From contig CAIOGM010000101.1 in the NCBI GenBank assembly GCA_903857795.1, positions 1-45,987 of the forward strand: a DNA stretch of 45,987 nucleotides, given 5' to 3'. Below the pieces are notes generated by a model. The model saw nothing but the letters and a program-made list of their open reading frames with translations, had not been told where the DNA came from and ran no database searches. Positions 23,035 through 31,680 of this stretch are shown here, piece after piece. Made by a program: the position numbers and the translations under genes. Source of the stretch: an uncultured Geobacter sp. (GTDB taxonomy: Bacteria; Desulfobacterota; Desulfuromonadia; Geobacterales; CAIOGM01). Each line of letters opens with the position of its first letter. Position 1 is the first letter of the stretch.

Positions 23035-26000
23035 CTACTTTATCGTAATATCCTCTATGGTCACCCCGCCGCTCTTGACAGTCATCTTCCCCTGTACCGT
23101 TGTCATCCCGCCGCTATTGGCAGTATGAGTGCCATTGTCGCCCCCCTTCAGGGTGATCCGCTTCCCCTGGTCAAGGAGAAGCTCCTCAACGAACGTGATC
23201 CCCCAGATCCTGATGATGGAACCGGACGTAGTCTCAGGCGCCTGGTAGGCGTCTCTAATTGCTCCGTAGTAAATCGGCGTTACCAGCACTGCGTGAGCAG
23301 AATCGAGGGGCAAATTTACCGTTGCCGTAACCGATGGGAGGGCCGGCATGATAAAGCTGCAGCTGCTGCCGCTGCAACTCCCCGTCCAGGTTCCCGGCAG
23401 GGAGTACTGGTCAGGCGTCGCCTGAAGAGTGACGGGATCACCGGCATAGAGCTGTGTCTGGCAGTTGGCGCCACAGACCAGACCCTGTTCAGTGAACGTG
23501 ACGCGTCCCCCACCGGTACCGGCCAAGTCGATGAAAAGGGTCCGCTGGGTACTGTCTATGTTGATAGTGATGCTTGCCGGCGTGATCTGTACATTGCCTG
23601 AACGGTCGGTGGATCGTGACCGGAGAGTATACTGACCGTTGACTGCCGGTAAGGTTACTATCCGCTGCCACAACCCGGCCCCGGAATTATAGGTCGCGCT
23701 CTGCCAGATACCGTTATTTACGGAAACTTCCACGAGTGCGACGCCGCTCCGATCATCTCCGGCAGTGACGCTGATCGTGGTGCTTGTCACGTGGAAGATG
23801 GAACCGCTGGCAGGTGTCGTGATGCTGCTGGTGGGAGCGACGTTATCGATGATGACGGTGCCGCTGGTAACCGGGCTCTGGACATTGCCGGAGCGGTCTG
23901 TCACCCTGCTCTTGATCGGGTAGGAACCATCGACCGGCAGTGGAGACCACGAGTATTGCCAGGTCGCAACAGCAGCGTTCAAAGGGGTAACGACCGCATC
24001 GTGCCATGTGGCGCCGTTGTCGGTGGAGAGCTCAACACGGGCGACCCCGCTCAGATTGTCGTTGGCTGTGCCGGTAATCAGACCGGTAGTTCCGCGATAG
24101 TAGCTCGGCGTCGTGACGGAGCCGACAGGAAGAGTGTTGTCTATCGTAATGGAAATGCTTGCCAGCGGGTTCTGGACGTTGGTCGCCAGGTCGGTGGCGC
24201 GGCTTTTGATGATGTAGACGCCGTCCGCCGGCAGCGGCGTCCAGGTGTACTGCCAGGTCGCCCAGGTTCCACCAGAGGTGTCGGTGGCATTATGCCAGGT
24301 GGCGCCGTTGTCCACAGATACCTCGACCAGCGTCACTCCGGTTCCGGGTATGGAGTCACCGGCTGTGCCGTTGATTGTCAGGCTCGTCCCACGAAGGAAC
24401 GCTCCATTCAGAGGAGAGGTGATGGCGCTGACCGGAGGAGTGAAGTCGAGGATGAAGAGTTCTCTGCCATAGAGCGGGTCGATGGCGCTGAAGAAGAGCG
24501 CCTCCTTGTCGATGCCGTTGGGAGGGGTGTTCGCCATGGTGAGACCTGCCGGCGCCGATCCGAAATCCCCCGGGAAGATATCCTTTACCTTTACGGTTCC
24601 CGCAGCGGTGCCGTCGCTGATCCAGGGTTCGGCACTATCATCGCGAGTCGGCAGGTAACTTTTGTCCATGAATGTGAACGCCAGGATGCCATGGACAGAC
24701 GTCAGTTCGGCTATGGAGGTATAGGTGTAATCGGCGGGAAGATCTTTGACCACCACCGTTCCTGCTGTGGTGCCATCGCTCTTCCAGAGCTGATCATGGG
24801 GCGGTGCGTTCCAGCTGTTCCATATTGAGAAATAGAGGGTGCCGTTGACATTGGTGAGATTCACCGGATGTGAACTTGCGCCCGCGGGATTGATGTCCTT
24901 CACCAGTACAGTGCCGGCAACGGTGCCGTCGCTTTTCCAGAGTTCATAGCCTAATGGGTTAGTCCACCCTTCAAAAAACAGGGTACTGCCGACTGCGGTG
25001 AGCTTGGTCGGATAGAGATTGTTTTTCAAAATTGTGGTGTTAACGCCGTCACTGACCCAGAGGGCATTGGTATTTGAGGCATCGTCCCCCTGAAAAAATA
25101 GTTTGCCATTCGCCAAAGTAAGATTTTCAACATTCTTGATGGTGCCGCTGACCCTGACGGTCCCGGCATCGGTGCCGTCGCTCTTCCAGAGTTGACCGTT
25201 GTTGAGAGTGTCGGCATTGGCGATGAAATAGAGAGTATTGCCAATTTTTACGAGATTTCTGACATCCGAACTGTTAGAACCGCTCTTGATCTCTTTCACC
25301 ATGACCGTGCCGAGCGCGGTGCCGTCACTCTTCCAGAGTTCATACCCGTGGGTGCTGTCCCACCCCCTGAAATAGAGGATGCCGTTAAGGTAGCAGACCA
25401 AGCGGGGATCATTGGTAGTCACGTTCGCTTTAACCAGAACCGCGGGGCTTGCCCCAACCCTTTTCCAGAGATCGTCGGAATTGGCGGCAAAGTACAACGT
25501 CCCCTCAGCATTGGCAAGCGGCACCGGATTTGAACCGGTCAAGCCTGGGACCATGCTGGTACCTGCGACTCTGCCGTTGGTCTGCCAGAGCTTGTTGCCG
25601 GTGTCATAATCGTCGGCGGCGAAATAGAGGGTGCCGTTCACATCGAGAGAAAATTGTGGATTTGAATCCTGGCTGCCGGGAGAGATGTTCTTGACCAGGA
25701 GTGTCCCGGCGTCAGTTCCATTGCTTTTCCAGAGTTGGGTGCCGGTGGCCGGTTCCGTTGCGGTAAAGAAGAGGGTGCCGTTCACATCGGTCATCAGGTC
25801 CGGGTGGCTATCAGCCGTTCCGAGAGCAATATCCTTCACCATTACGGTCCCGGCATTGGTGCCGTTACTCTTCCACAATTCGTACCCATGAACGGTGTCC
25901 CACCCCTCGAAGTAAAGTGTGCCGTTCACATTGGTGAACCGGTCCGGGTAGACCTCACTCTTCACCAGGACGGTGCCGGCGAGGGTGCCGTCGCTCTTCC

Positions 26001-26952
26001 AGAGGTCGCCACTGTTTCGGAAGAAGAGAACACCGTTCAAATTGAAGAGATTGGTCGGGTAAATGCCGCTCTTCACCACGGTCGGCGCCCCGGACACCAG
26101 TTTGACGAGGGACTGTCCATCAATGGGGTCATCGGCCGTAAAGAAGAGGGTGTTGTTGACTTCGGTGAGGTTGTCAGGTGTGGCGGCGTAGGGAAGCACA
26201 ACAGTGCCGCCGACTGTGCCATCGCTTGTCCAGAGGCGGTAACCGTTTACGCTGTCCCATCCATTGAAGTAGAGGGTGCCGTTAGCAGTGGTGAGCTGAG
26301 TCGGGTAAATGTCGACCTGCAACAAGATTGTGCCGGCGGTGGTCCCATCGCTTGTCCAGAGGTCGTTACCGTTGGTGAAATAGAGCCTGCCGGCCCCGGC
26401 AACAACCATATTATCGAGAGTGCCGATCCCTGAGCTGACTGCAACAGTTCCGGCAGTGGTGCCGTCTGTTTTCCAGAGACCGTCACTATAACCGCTGAAG
26501 TAGAGGGAACCGTTGAAGCTGACGAAACGTTCCGGATCGACATCCGCACTCACTTCCACGGTAGTGGCAGCGGTCCCGCCGCTCTTCCAGAGCGACCAGC
26601 CATTGGGACCATAGGCCTCGAAGTAGACGGAACCGTTCCAGTAGGTGAGGTAATCAGGGTCATGATATGAACTGTCCGACCCGGGGAGGATGTCCTTCAC
26701 CATGGCCGTACCGGCGGCGGTGCCGTCACTTTTCCAGAGTTCGTTTCCATGCGCCTGATCGTAAGCGGTGAAGAAGAGGGTGTTCCCGGCTGCCGCCAGG
26801 TTGCGGATGTTGGAATTATTCTTGATACGGGTGTTAATATCCTTGATCAGGACCGGTACCGATGCTCCCAGGGCGGTGGTTGCGCCCCCCCCGCAGAGGC
26901 AGGTGATACAAAGTGACATCAGCAGAAACCGGATACAGAGACGATTAGTCAT
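23035..26952 (-). CDS. Large secreted ELWxSDGT-repeat protein with Ig-like domains
   Basis: This 1305-residue protein starts with a signal peptide (hydrophobic core, ALGA cleavage near residue 30). Roughly the first 830 residues consist of about 17 units of some 40-55 residues, each with LYF...G.ELWKSDGT.AGT.LVKD; three units are degenerate. This is the ELWxxDGT/AGT repeat family, probably a beta-propeller-like surface module. Three Ig-like units of about 100 residues follow, each with VEVSVDNGATWH or a variant. A C-terminal region has GGRVTFTEQGLVCGANCQTQL and ends GKMTVKSGGVTIEDITIK. An adhesion or surface-structural role is plausible but unproven. I prefer the ATG at 26952 (GGAG upstream) over 27015, since only it places the signal peptide at the N-terminus. 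Confidence 0.87.
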   Translation of the reverse strand: MTNRLCIRFLLMSLCITCLCGGGATTALGASVPVLIKDINTRIKNNSNIRNLAAAGNTLFFTAYDQAHGNELWKSDGTAAGTAMVKDILPGSDSSYHDPDYLTYWNGSVYFEAYGPNGWSLWKSGGTAATTVEVSADVDPERFVSFNGSLYFSGYSDGLWKTDGTTAGTVAVSSGIGTLDNMVVAGAGRLYFTNGNDLWTSDGTTAGTILLQVDIYPTQLTTANGTLYFNGWDSVNGYRLWTSDGTVGGTVVLPYAATPDNLTEVNNTLFFTADDPIDGQSLVKLVSGAPTVVKSGIYPTNLFNLNGVLFFRNSGDLWKSDGTLAGTVLVKSEVYPDRFTNVNGTLYFEGWDTVHGYELWKSNGTNAGTVMVKDIALGTADSHPDLMTDVNGTLFFTATEPATGTQLWKSNGTDAGTLLVKNISPGSQDSNPQFSLDVNGTLYFAADDYDTGNKLWQTNGRVAGTSMVPGLTGSNPVPLANAEGTLYFAANSDDLWKRVGASPAVLVKANVTTNDPRLVCYLNGILYFRGWDSTHGYELWKSDGTALGTVMVKEIKSGSNSSDVRNLVKIGNTLYFIANADTLNNGQLWKSDGTDAGTVRVSGTIKNVENLTLANGKLFFQGDDASNTNALWVSDGVNTTILKNNLYPTKLTAVGSTLFFEGWTNPLGYELWKSDGTVAGTVLVKDINPAGASSHPVNLTNVNGTLYFSIWNSWNAPPHDQLWKSDGTTAGTVVVKDLPADYTYTSIAELTSVHGILAFTFMDKSYLPTRDDSAEPWISDGTAAGTVKVKDIFPGDFGSAPAGLTMANTPPNGIDKEALFFSAIDPLYGRELFILDFTPPVSAITSPLNGAFLRGTSLTINGTAGDSIPGTGVTLVEVSVDNGATWHNATDTSGGTWATWQYTWTPLPADGVYIIKSRATDLATNVQNPLASISITIDNTLPVGSVTTPSYYRGTTGLITGTANDNLSGVARVELSTDNGATWHDAVVTPLNAAVATWQYSWSPLPVDGSYPIKSRVTDRSGNVQSPVTSGTVIIDNVAPTSSITTPASGSIFHVTSTTISVTAGDDRSGVALVEVSVNNGIWQSATYNSGAGLWQRIVTLPAVNGQYTLRSRSTDRSGNVQITPASITINIDSTQRTLFIDLAGTGGGRVTFTEQGLVCGANCQTQLYAGDPVTLQATPDQYSLPGTWTGSCSGSSCSFIMPALPSVTATVNLPLDSAHAVLVTPIYYGAIRDAYQAPETTSGSIIRIWGITFVEELLLDQGKRITLKGGDNGTHTANSGGMTTVQGKMTVKSGGVTIEDITIK

Positions 26953-27166
26953 TGTGGGGCTCCTTTTTAAAACGTTTTCCAACGCTCTATCATAGAAGTC
27001 ATTCTTTTGCAACACTGTTTTATCAGTTTGCTCCCACTCTGTTATCCCACTCTGGTGGTCCCCCCATTGTGATGGGAGTTTACATCCGTGGCTGAAAGGC
27101 TTCGCCCGCCAATCAGATTACTCCTTCCCCTTCGATTTCTGTTTTCTTCAGTTCCGAGAGGGCTTC

Positions 27167-27916
27167 TTATTTTTTCTCGGGCCAGTAACTCCCCCCCACC
27201 AGCTTGGCGGTGATGCTGCCGATTTTCACCTTTGATTTCATCTTTACCGGGATGTGCCGTTCATCGTCGGTGAGCCAGATATAGAGGTCGCCGCTCTTGC
27301 TGAAGATGCCGTTGGTCTTCAGGATCGGCATGATGACGATGGTCTTGAACGTCCCCACGGCCGTCTCCACCTCCTCCCGGCGGAGGACCTTTACCTCGGT
27401 GTTGTGCAGCCGTTTGCCGTCGAAAACGTCCACATAGTATGATTTTCCGATCTCCGGGTTCTGCAGTCGCGCGAAGTAGAAGCAGGAGAGAGAGTCATAG
27501 GTGATGGGGGTGATGGCAAAATTGCTGCGGCTGTTGTCCAGATAGTTGACGATGAGGGCGGTGCGATTTGCATGATCGAAGGTGACCTCCTTGTTGAAGC
27601 GGGTCCGCCCTTCACTGAGATTCTCCCGGTAGATGCGGGGGACGCCGAAGAGCTGACCGTTCTCGCCCTTGGTCATCACCGCCTCCATATGGTCATCGAC
27701 CTTATAGAAGACCGAGAGCCAGTCGGCCGATTTTGCGGTGGAGGTGATGGTGACCGCATCGCCTATCTGGGCTATCTCCTGGACGGCGGTCCCGGCCTTG
27801 ATGCTGCTCCAGCTGACCTCGAAGACAAGCCGCTCGGGAAGGGCAAAAGCCCCCCATCCGGAAACAGCGGTGGAGATAACCATCAACAGGGCGCTTACAA
27901 CGATCCGTAGGGACAT
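27167..27916 (-). CDS. DUF3108 family periplasmic protein
   Basis: This 249-residue protein has a signal peptide (to about AFA at 25) and the DUF3108 pattern: ERLVFEVSWSSIKAGTA near the start, YYVDVFDGKRL in the middle, and YIWLTDDERHIPVKMKSKVKIGSITAKL near the end. The family is beta-rich and periplasmic, of unknown function. AAAGGAG six bases before the ATG at 27916 decides the start over an in-frame ATG ten codons upstream. A 214-base gap separates it from the ELWxSDGT gene, in which I see no clear promoter or terminator. Confidence 0.82.
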   Translation of the reverse strand: MSLRIVVSALLMVISTAVSGWGAFALPERLVFEVSWSSIKAGTAVQEIAQIGDAVTITSTAKSADWLSVFYKVDDHMEAVMTKGENGQLFGVPRIYRENLSEGRTRFNKEVTFDHANRTALIVNYLDNSRSNFAITPITYDSLSCFYFARLQNPEIGKSYYVDVFDGKRLHNTEVKVLRREEVETAVGTFKTIVIMPILKTNGIFSKSGDLYIWLTDDERHIPVKMKSKVKIGSITAKLVGGSYWPEKK

Positions 27917-28044
27917 GGCAGACTCCTTTGGCCGCCACTCTACCACACCTCGGGAAAATTTTCTCCCGGAATCTCCAAATGGCGCTCAGGCCTCCATCTT
28001 CTCATGAAATGCACGTCCTTGAGTCGTCCGGATGTCGATTTTGG

Positions 28045-28074
28045 TTGACTGTCGGGTGCTCCCCACCGTACAAG
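28045..28074 (+). promoter_or_regulatory. Promoter of the FKBP isomerase gene, with leader palindrome
   Basis: TTGACT (28045-28050), 18 bases, TACAAG (28069-28074) is a plausible sigma70 promoter. A small palindrome, ACGGCC-TC-GGCCGT (28082-28095), lies in the predicted leader, before the AAGGAAAGG ribosome region at 28104-28112. Confidence 0.45.
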
Positions 28075-28123
28075 AGAAGTAACGGCCTCGGCCGTACATT
28101 TACAAGGAAAGGTATTACTTATC

Positions 28124-28648
28124 ATGGCACAGGCAAAGCAGGGCGATAAGGTAAGGATCGACTACACCGGCACACTTAATGACGGCAGCGTGTTTGACTC
28201 CACCCTGGAAGAGGACGAAGAGTGTTCCTCTGAAGAGTGCGGCGACGACTGCGACTGCAGCAGCGACGAATGCGACGATGAAGGATGCGGCTGCGGCGAC
28301 CACGAGAGCGGACCTATGGAGCTGACCATCGGCTCCGGCGACTTCTTTCCCGAGATCGAAGAAGCGATCATCGGTATGACCCCCGGCGAAAAGAAGACGT
28401 TGGTTATCCCCGTTGATGATGCCTTTGGCGAATATGACGAAGAGCGGGTCTTTACCGTCTCCCGGAAGGATCTACCCGATGATCTCAATCCGGAAGTCGG
28501 CGACCAGTTGGGGCTTGCTGACGAAAACGACGAGACCATCGGCGTCACCGTGATGGAGGTAACCGAGGAGAGCATCACCTTCGACGCCAATCACCCCCTG
28601 GCGGGTGAAGACCTCACCTTTGCCATCGAGCTGATCGAGATTCTCTGA
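28124..28648 (+). CDS. SlyD-like FKBP peptidyl-prolyl isomerase with Cys/acid-rich insertion
   Basis: The 174-residue protein has the SlyD-type FKBP fold: VRIDYTGTLNDGSVFDST at the N-terminus, then MELTIGSGDFFPEIEEAIIGMTPGEKKTLVIP with AFGEYDEERVFTVSRKDLP, the insert-in-flap domain near 100-150, and FAIELIEIL closing the sheet. Between FDST and MELTIG it carries an unusual 35-residue insertion (about 29-63) with seven cysteines (34, 39, 43, 45, 50, 55, 57), one histidine (60) and many Asp/Glu. E. coli SlyD instead has its metal-binding residues in a C-terminal tail, absent here. A metal-storage or metallochaperone role for the insertion is inferred. The SD (AAGGAAAGG) is 11 bases from the ATG, slightly far. 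Confidence 0.88.
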   Translation: MAQAKQGDKVRIDYTGTLNDGSVFDSTLEEDEECSSEECGDDCDCSSDECDDEGCGCGDHESGPMELTIGSGDFFPEIEEAIIGMTPGEKKTLVIPVDDAFGEYDEERVFTVSRKDLPDDLNPEVGDQLGLADENDETIGVTVMEVTEESITFDANHPLAGEDLTFAIELIEIL

Positions 28649-28658
28649 GTCGCCTCCC

Positions 28659-29693
28659 GTGATAGAAACCGTAGAGAATAACCAGCAGCAGAGGCGGCCT
28701 CAGGCCGCCTCTGCTGTCTCCGGGGAGTGCCACGACCGAGCGCTCCCCTGGTCGGCCGGCACTCCTCCGCTGATGCTGGCCCCCATGCAAGGGGTGACCA
28801 ACCGGAGCCTGAGGGCTCTTTTCATCGAGCGGGTGCGGCCTGATGTGGTCTTCACCGAGTTCATGCGGGTGAATGCTGCCGCTGCCGTCCGGCGTCTCTC
28901 AGCGGTTGACCTGCGTGAGATTGCGGCCGCCGAAGAGGGGGTGCCGCTGGTGGTGCAACTGGTCGGTCATGGCAAGGAGCCCCTCGTCTCTGCGGCTCTG
29001 GCGGCCCAGGAAGCCGGGGCCGTCCATCTTAACCTGAACATGGGGTGTCCCTACGGTCGGATGACCTCTGGTTTCACGGGGGGGGGGATGCTCCGTCGAC
29101 CCCGGGAGTTGGAGGAGATCATCCCGGCCCTCCGACGGGCCATCCGCGGCAGCTTCTCTGTGAAGCTCCGCTCCGGCTACGATGACCCCGACCAGATCTT
29201 CTCTCTCCTCCCGCTCTTCGAAGATGCTGGTGTCGATTTTCTCGTACTCCACCCCCGCACCGTGGTTCAGGAGTACACGGGAAGAGCCGACCACGGCGTG
29301 ACCGCCCAGGTTGTCCGGCGGACCCGACTGCCGGTCATCGCCAACGGCGACATCAGGAGCGCGGCCGATGGGAAACGACTGCTTCGAGAGAGTGGAGCGG
29401 CCGGGCTCATGCTGGGGAGAGGGGCCATTGCGGACCCGCTCCTGTTCCAGCGGCTGCGCGGCCGAGCGTCTGCCGAGCCTGACCGGGCGGAGCGGGGAGA
29501 GCAGCTGCGGCTCTACCTCCAGGCGCTCCTTCGTTCTTACAGGGAGCTCTTCTGCGGCGACAGCCAGGTGCTGGGGAAGTTCAAGGCGGTGCTGGTCACC
29601 ATGGATGACCCGGATTTTGAAGATGAGCGCAGACGGCTCAAGCGAGCCAAAAGTCTGGCTGAGGTCGTTTCAGTTCTGGAACGGATCGGGTGA
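28659..29693 (+). CDS. tRNA-dihydrouridine synthase (Dus family, DusC-like)
   Basis: This FMN enzyme reduces uridines in tRNA. Visible landmarks are LMLAPMQGVTNRSLRALF, VQLVGHGKEPLVSAAL, NLNMGCPYGRMTSGFTGGGML (catalytic Cys), FSVKLRSGYDD, HPRTVVQEYTGRADH and VIANGDIRSAADG with GLMLGRGAIADP. The start is uncertain. The GTG at 28659 has no ribosome site and its first 20 codons contain a 14-bp hairpin; the ATG at 28773 (MLAPMQG) would fit a DusC-like N-terminus but also lacks a ribosome site. The DUF3820 gene follows three bases after its stop. Confidence 0.85.
   Translation: MIETVENNQQQRRPQAASAVSGECHDRALPWSAGTPPLMLAPMQGVTNRSLRALFIERVRPDVVFTEFMRVNAAAAVRRLSAVDLREIAAAEEGVPLVVQLVGHGKEPLVSAALAAQEAGAVHLNLNMGCPYGRMTSGFTGGGMLRRPRELEEIIPALRRAIRGSFSVKLRSGYDDPDQIFSLLPLFEDAGVDFLVLHPRTVVQEYTGRADHGVTAQVVRRTRLPVIANGDIRSAADGKRLLRESGAAGLMLGRGAIADPLLFQRLRGRASAEPDRAERGEQLRLYLQALLRSYRELFCGDSQVLGKFKAVLVTMDDPDFEDERRRLKRAKSLAEVVSVLERIG
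28686..28716 (+). terminator. GC-rich hairpin after the FKBP gene, at the start of dus
   Basis: A perfect 14-bp stem (28686-28699 with 28703-28716) with a very short loop follows the FKBP stop by 37 bases. There is no T tract. It is either a weak terminator or a leader element for dus; if a terminator, dus would start downstream of it. Confidence 0.55.
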
Positions 29694-29696
29694 ACC

Positions 29697-29945
29697 ATGG
29701 AGAGTGATGTCCCGTTGGATCACCAGTCGCTGAAAGAGCTAGCCGGTATGCGGATGCCCTATGGAAAGTATGCAGGGCGGTTGCTGGTAGATCTCCCGGA
29801 ACCGTACGTTATCTGGCTGAGCCGGCAGGGGTTCCCCGAAGGGAAGCTGGGGAGGATGCTGGGGGCCATCTACGAGATCAAGGTCAACGGCTTGGAATAC
29901 CTGTTGAAGCCGCTCTGCCCCACCGGTGACCACTACCGGCGGTGA
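29697..29945 (+). CDS. DUF3820 family small protein
   Basis: This 82-residue protein has the DUF3820 core: MRMPYGKYAGRLLVDLPEPYVIWL, GFPEGKLGRML, YEIKVNGLEYLLKPL. The function is unknown; the GKYxGxxLxDLPxxYLxW pattern is shared with small proteins linked to DNA or RNA processing. It starts three bases after the dus stop and is presumably co-transcribed. It converges on the ABC exporter gene with only 11 bases between and no terminator visible. Confidence 0.85.
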   Translation: MESDVPLDHQSLKELAGMRMPYGKYAGRLLVDLPEPYVIWLSRQGFPEGKLGRMLGAIYEIKVNGLEYLLKPLCPTGDHYRR

Positions 29946-29956
29946 CCTTCCCCGAT

Positions 29957-31663
29957 TCAGAGCCGCTCTATCTCCTGTCTCAGCTGCTGCTCCCGGTGGA
30001 GCGCGGCGTAACTCCCTCCCCTGGCCAGCAGTTCCGCAGGACTCCCCTCTTCCTTGATCCGCCCCTCTTCAAGCAGCACGATCCGGTCGCACCCCTGAAC
30101 CGCCGAGAGGCGGTGGGAGACGATGATGACGGTTCGAGTGCCGTAATAGTTCTCCAGCCCGGCGAGGATCGCCTCCTCGGTGGCGGCATCCACCGAGGAG
30201 AGGGGGTCGTCCAGGATCAGGATCGGCGGCTGGGCGAGGAGCGCCCGGGCGATGGCGGTCCGCTGCTTCTGCCCCCCCGACAGGGTGACCCCCCGTTCCC
30301 CCACCTGGGTGGCGTACCCGTCGGGGAAGGAGTCGATCTCCCGGGTTAACTGGGCCAGTTCCGCCGCGACGGCTACGGCGTCATCGTCGGCCCCCTCCCT
30401 GCCGCAGGCGATGTTCTCTCTGATGGAGCGGGAGAAGAGAAACCCCTCCTGGGGGACGAAGCCGATGGCCCCCCTCAGGTCGGAGAGCCTCATCCGGTTG
30501 ATATCGATGCCGTCGATGAAGAGGGTTCCCTCCGGCACGGGGAAGAGCCGGGCGACGAGCCGGGCGAGGGTGGACTTGCCGCTCCCCACCGGGCCGACGA
30601 TCCCCGTCTTCGTCCCCGCAGGGAGATGGAGGGTGATGTCGTGGAGGACCGGACCGTTATCACCGTAGCCGAAGGTCAACTTATCTAGCCGGATCTCTCC
30701 CCGGACCGGGGCTGTCAGGGGCAGATCCCCCTCCCCGATGACCGCCCTGGCGTCCAGCACTCCGTTGAGACGGCTCATGGAGGCCGCGCCCCGCTGGATC
30801 AGGTTGAGAATCCACCCCATCATGACGGTGGGCCAGACGAGCATGGCCAGATAGCCGTTGAAGGCGACAAAATCTCCCAGGGTGATGCTCTTATGGATGA
30901 CCATCCGTCCCCCCAGGAAGAGGACGATGAGGGTCCCGGCCCCGGTGGCGCTCCCCATGATCGGCAGGACGAACCCCCGAAGCCGCGCCAGCTTCATGCT
31001 GAGTCGCCGGTACTGTTCGTTGGCGTTGCGAAAGGCGGCGCTCTCGGCCTCCTCCCGACAGTACCCCCGGATGACGGCGGCGGCGGTGACGTTCTCCTGA
31101 ATCCTGCTGGAGAGGGCCGCCAGCTGCTCCTGGACCAAAAGGGAGTGGCGAAAGATCCGGTGACTGACCCGTTTGACCACGTACATCATGATGGGAAAGG
31201 GAATGACGGCCCAGAGGGTGAGGAGGGGGTTGATCCCCACCATGATAACGAGGCCGGCCACGTAGAGGATGAAGGTATTGATGCAGCTCAATACCCCGAA
31301 CCCCAGGAGCATCCTGACGTTGGTGAGGTCGTTGGAGAACCGGGAGAGGATGTCGCCGGTTCGTTCCCGGGAGAAGTAGGGGAGATCCAGGGAGAGAAGC
31401 TTCCCGTAGAGCTCCTCCCTGATCCGGAACTCGATGGTGCGGCCGGCGTTGAGCATGGTGGTGCGCGAGAAGATCCGGATGACACCGTGGCAGAGGGCCG
31501 CCAGGATGATGAGCGCCGCGTAAAACCCCGGCGACCTCCCGGGGAGGGGGTGCTGGAAACTCTGGATCGCCAGCTTCAGCAGCCAGGGGATAAGCAGAGC
31601 AAAGCCGTTGGTAAGGAGCAGCAGGAGCCCCCCCAGGAGGTAGGCGTTGCGGCACCCCATCAT
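29957..31663 (-). CDS. ABC exporter half-transporter (MsbA/MdlA-like)
   Basis: The 568-residue protein has an N-terminal six-helix membrane domain and a C-terminal ATPase with Walker A GPVGSGKSTL, Q-loop PQEGFLF, signature LSGGQKQR, Walker B ILILDDP and SHRLSA, the usual exporter motifs. FRIREELYGKLLSLDLPYFS with RTGDILSRFSND marks the coupling region. The ATG at 31663 starts almost at the first membrane helix; the frame is open upstream into truD (SDLTRLFGA precedes) but holds no canonical start codon, so the N-terminus is slightly short. The substrate could be lipid, peptide or drug; no partner half-transporter is adjacent. It follows truD by 17 bases. Confidence 0.88.
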   Translation of the reverse strand: MMGCRNAYLLGGLLLLLTNGFALLIPWLLKLAIQSFQHPLPGRSPGFYAALIILAALCHGVIRIFSRTTMLNAGRTIEFRIREELYGKLLSLDLPYFSRERTGDILSRFSNDLTNVRMLLGFGVLSCINTFILYVAGLVIMVGINPLLTLWAVIPFPIMMYVVKRVSHRIFRHSLLVQEQLAALSSRIQENVTAAAVIRGYCREEAESAAFRNANEQYRRLSMKLARLRGFVLPIMGSATGAGTLIVLFLGGRMVIHKSITLGDFVAFNGYLAMLVWPTVMMGWILNLIQRGAASMSRLNGVLDARAVIGEGDLPLTAPVRGEIRLDKLTFGYGDNGPVLHDITLHLPAGTKTGIVGPVGSGKSTLARLVARLFPVPEGTLFIDGIDINRMRLSDLRGAIGFVPQEGFLFSRSIRENIACGREGADDDAVAVAAELAQLTREIDSFPDGYATQVGERGVTLSGGQKQRTAIARALLAQPPILILDDPLSSVDAATEEAILAGLENYYGTRTVIIVSHRLSAVQGCDRIVLLEEGRIKEEGSPAELLARGGSYAALHREQQLRQEIERL

Positions 31664-31680
31664 GGCGCCAAAAAGTCGGG

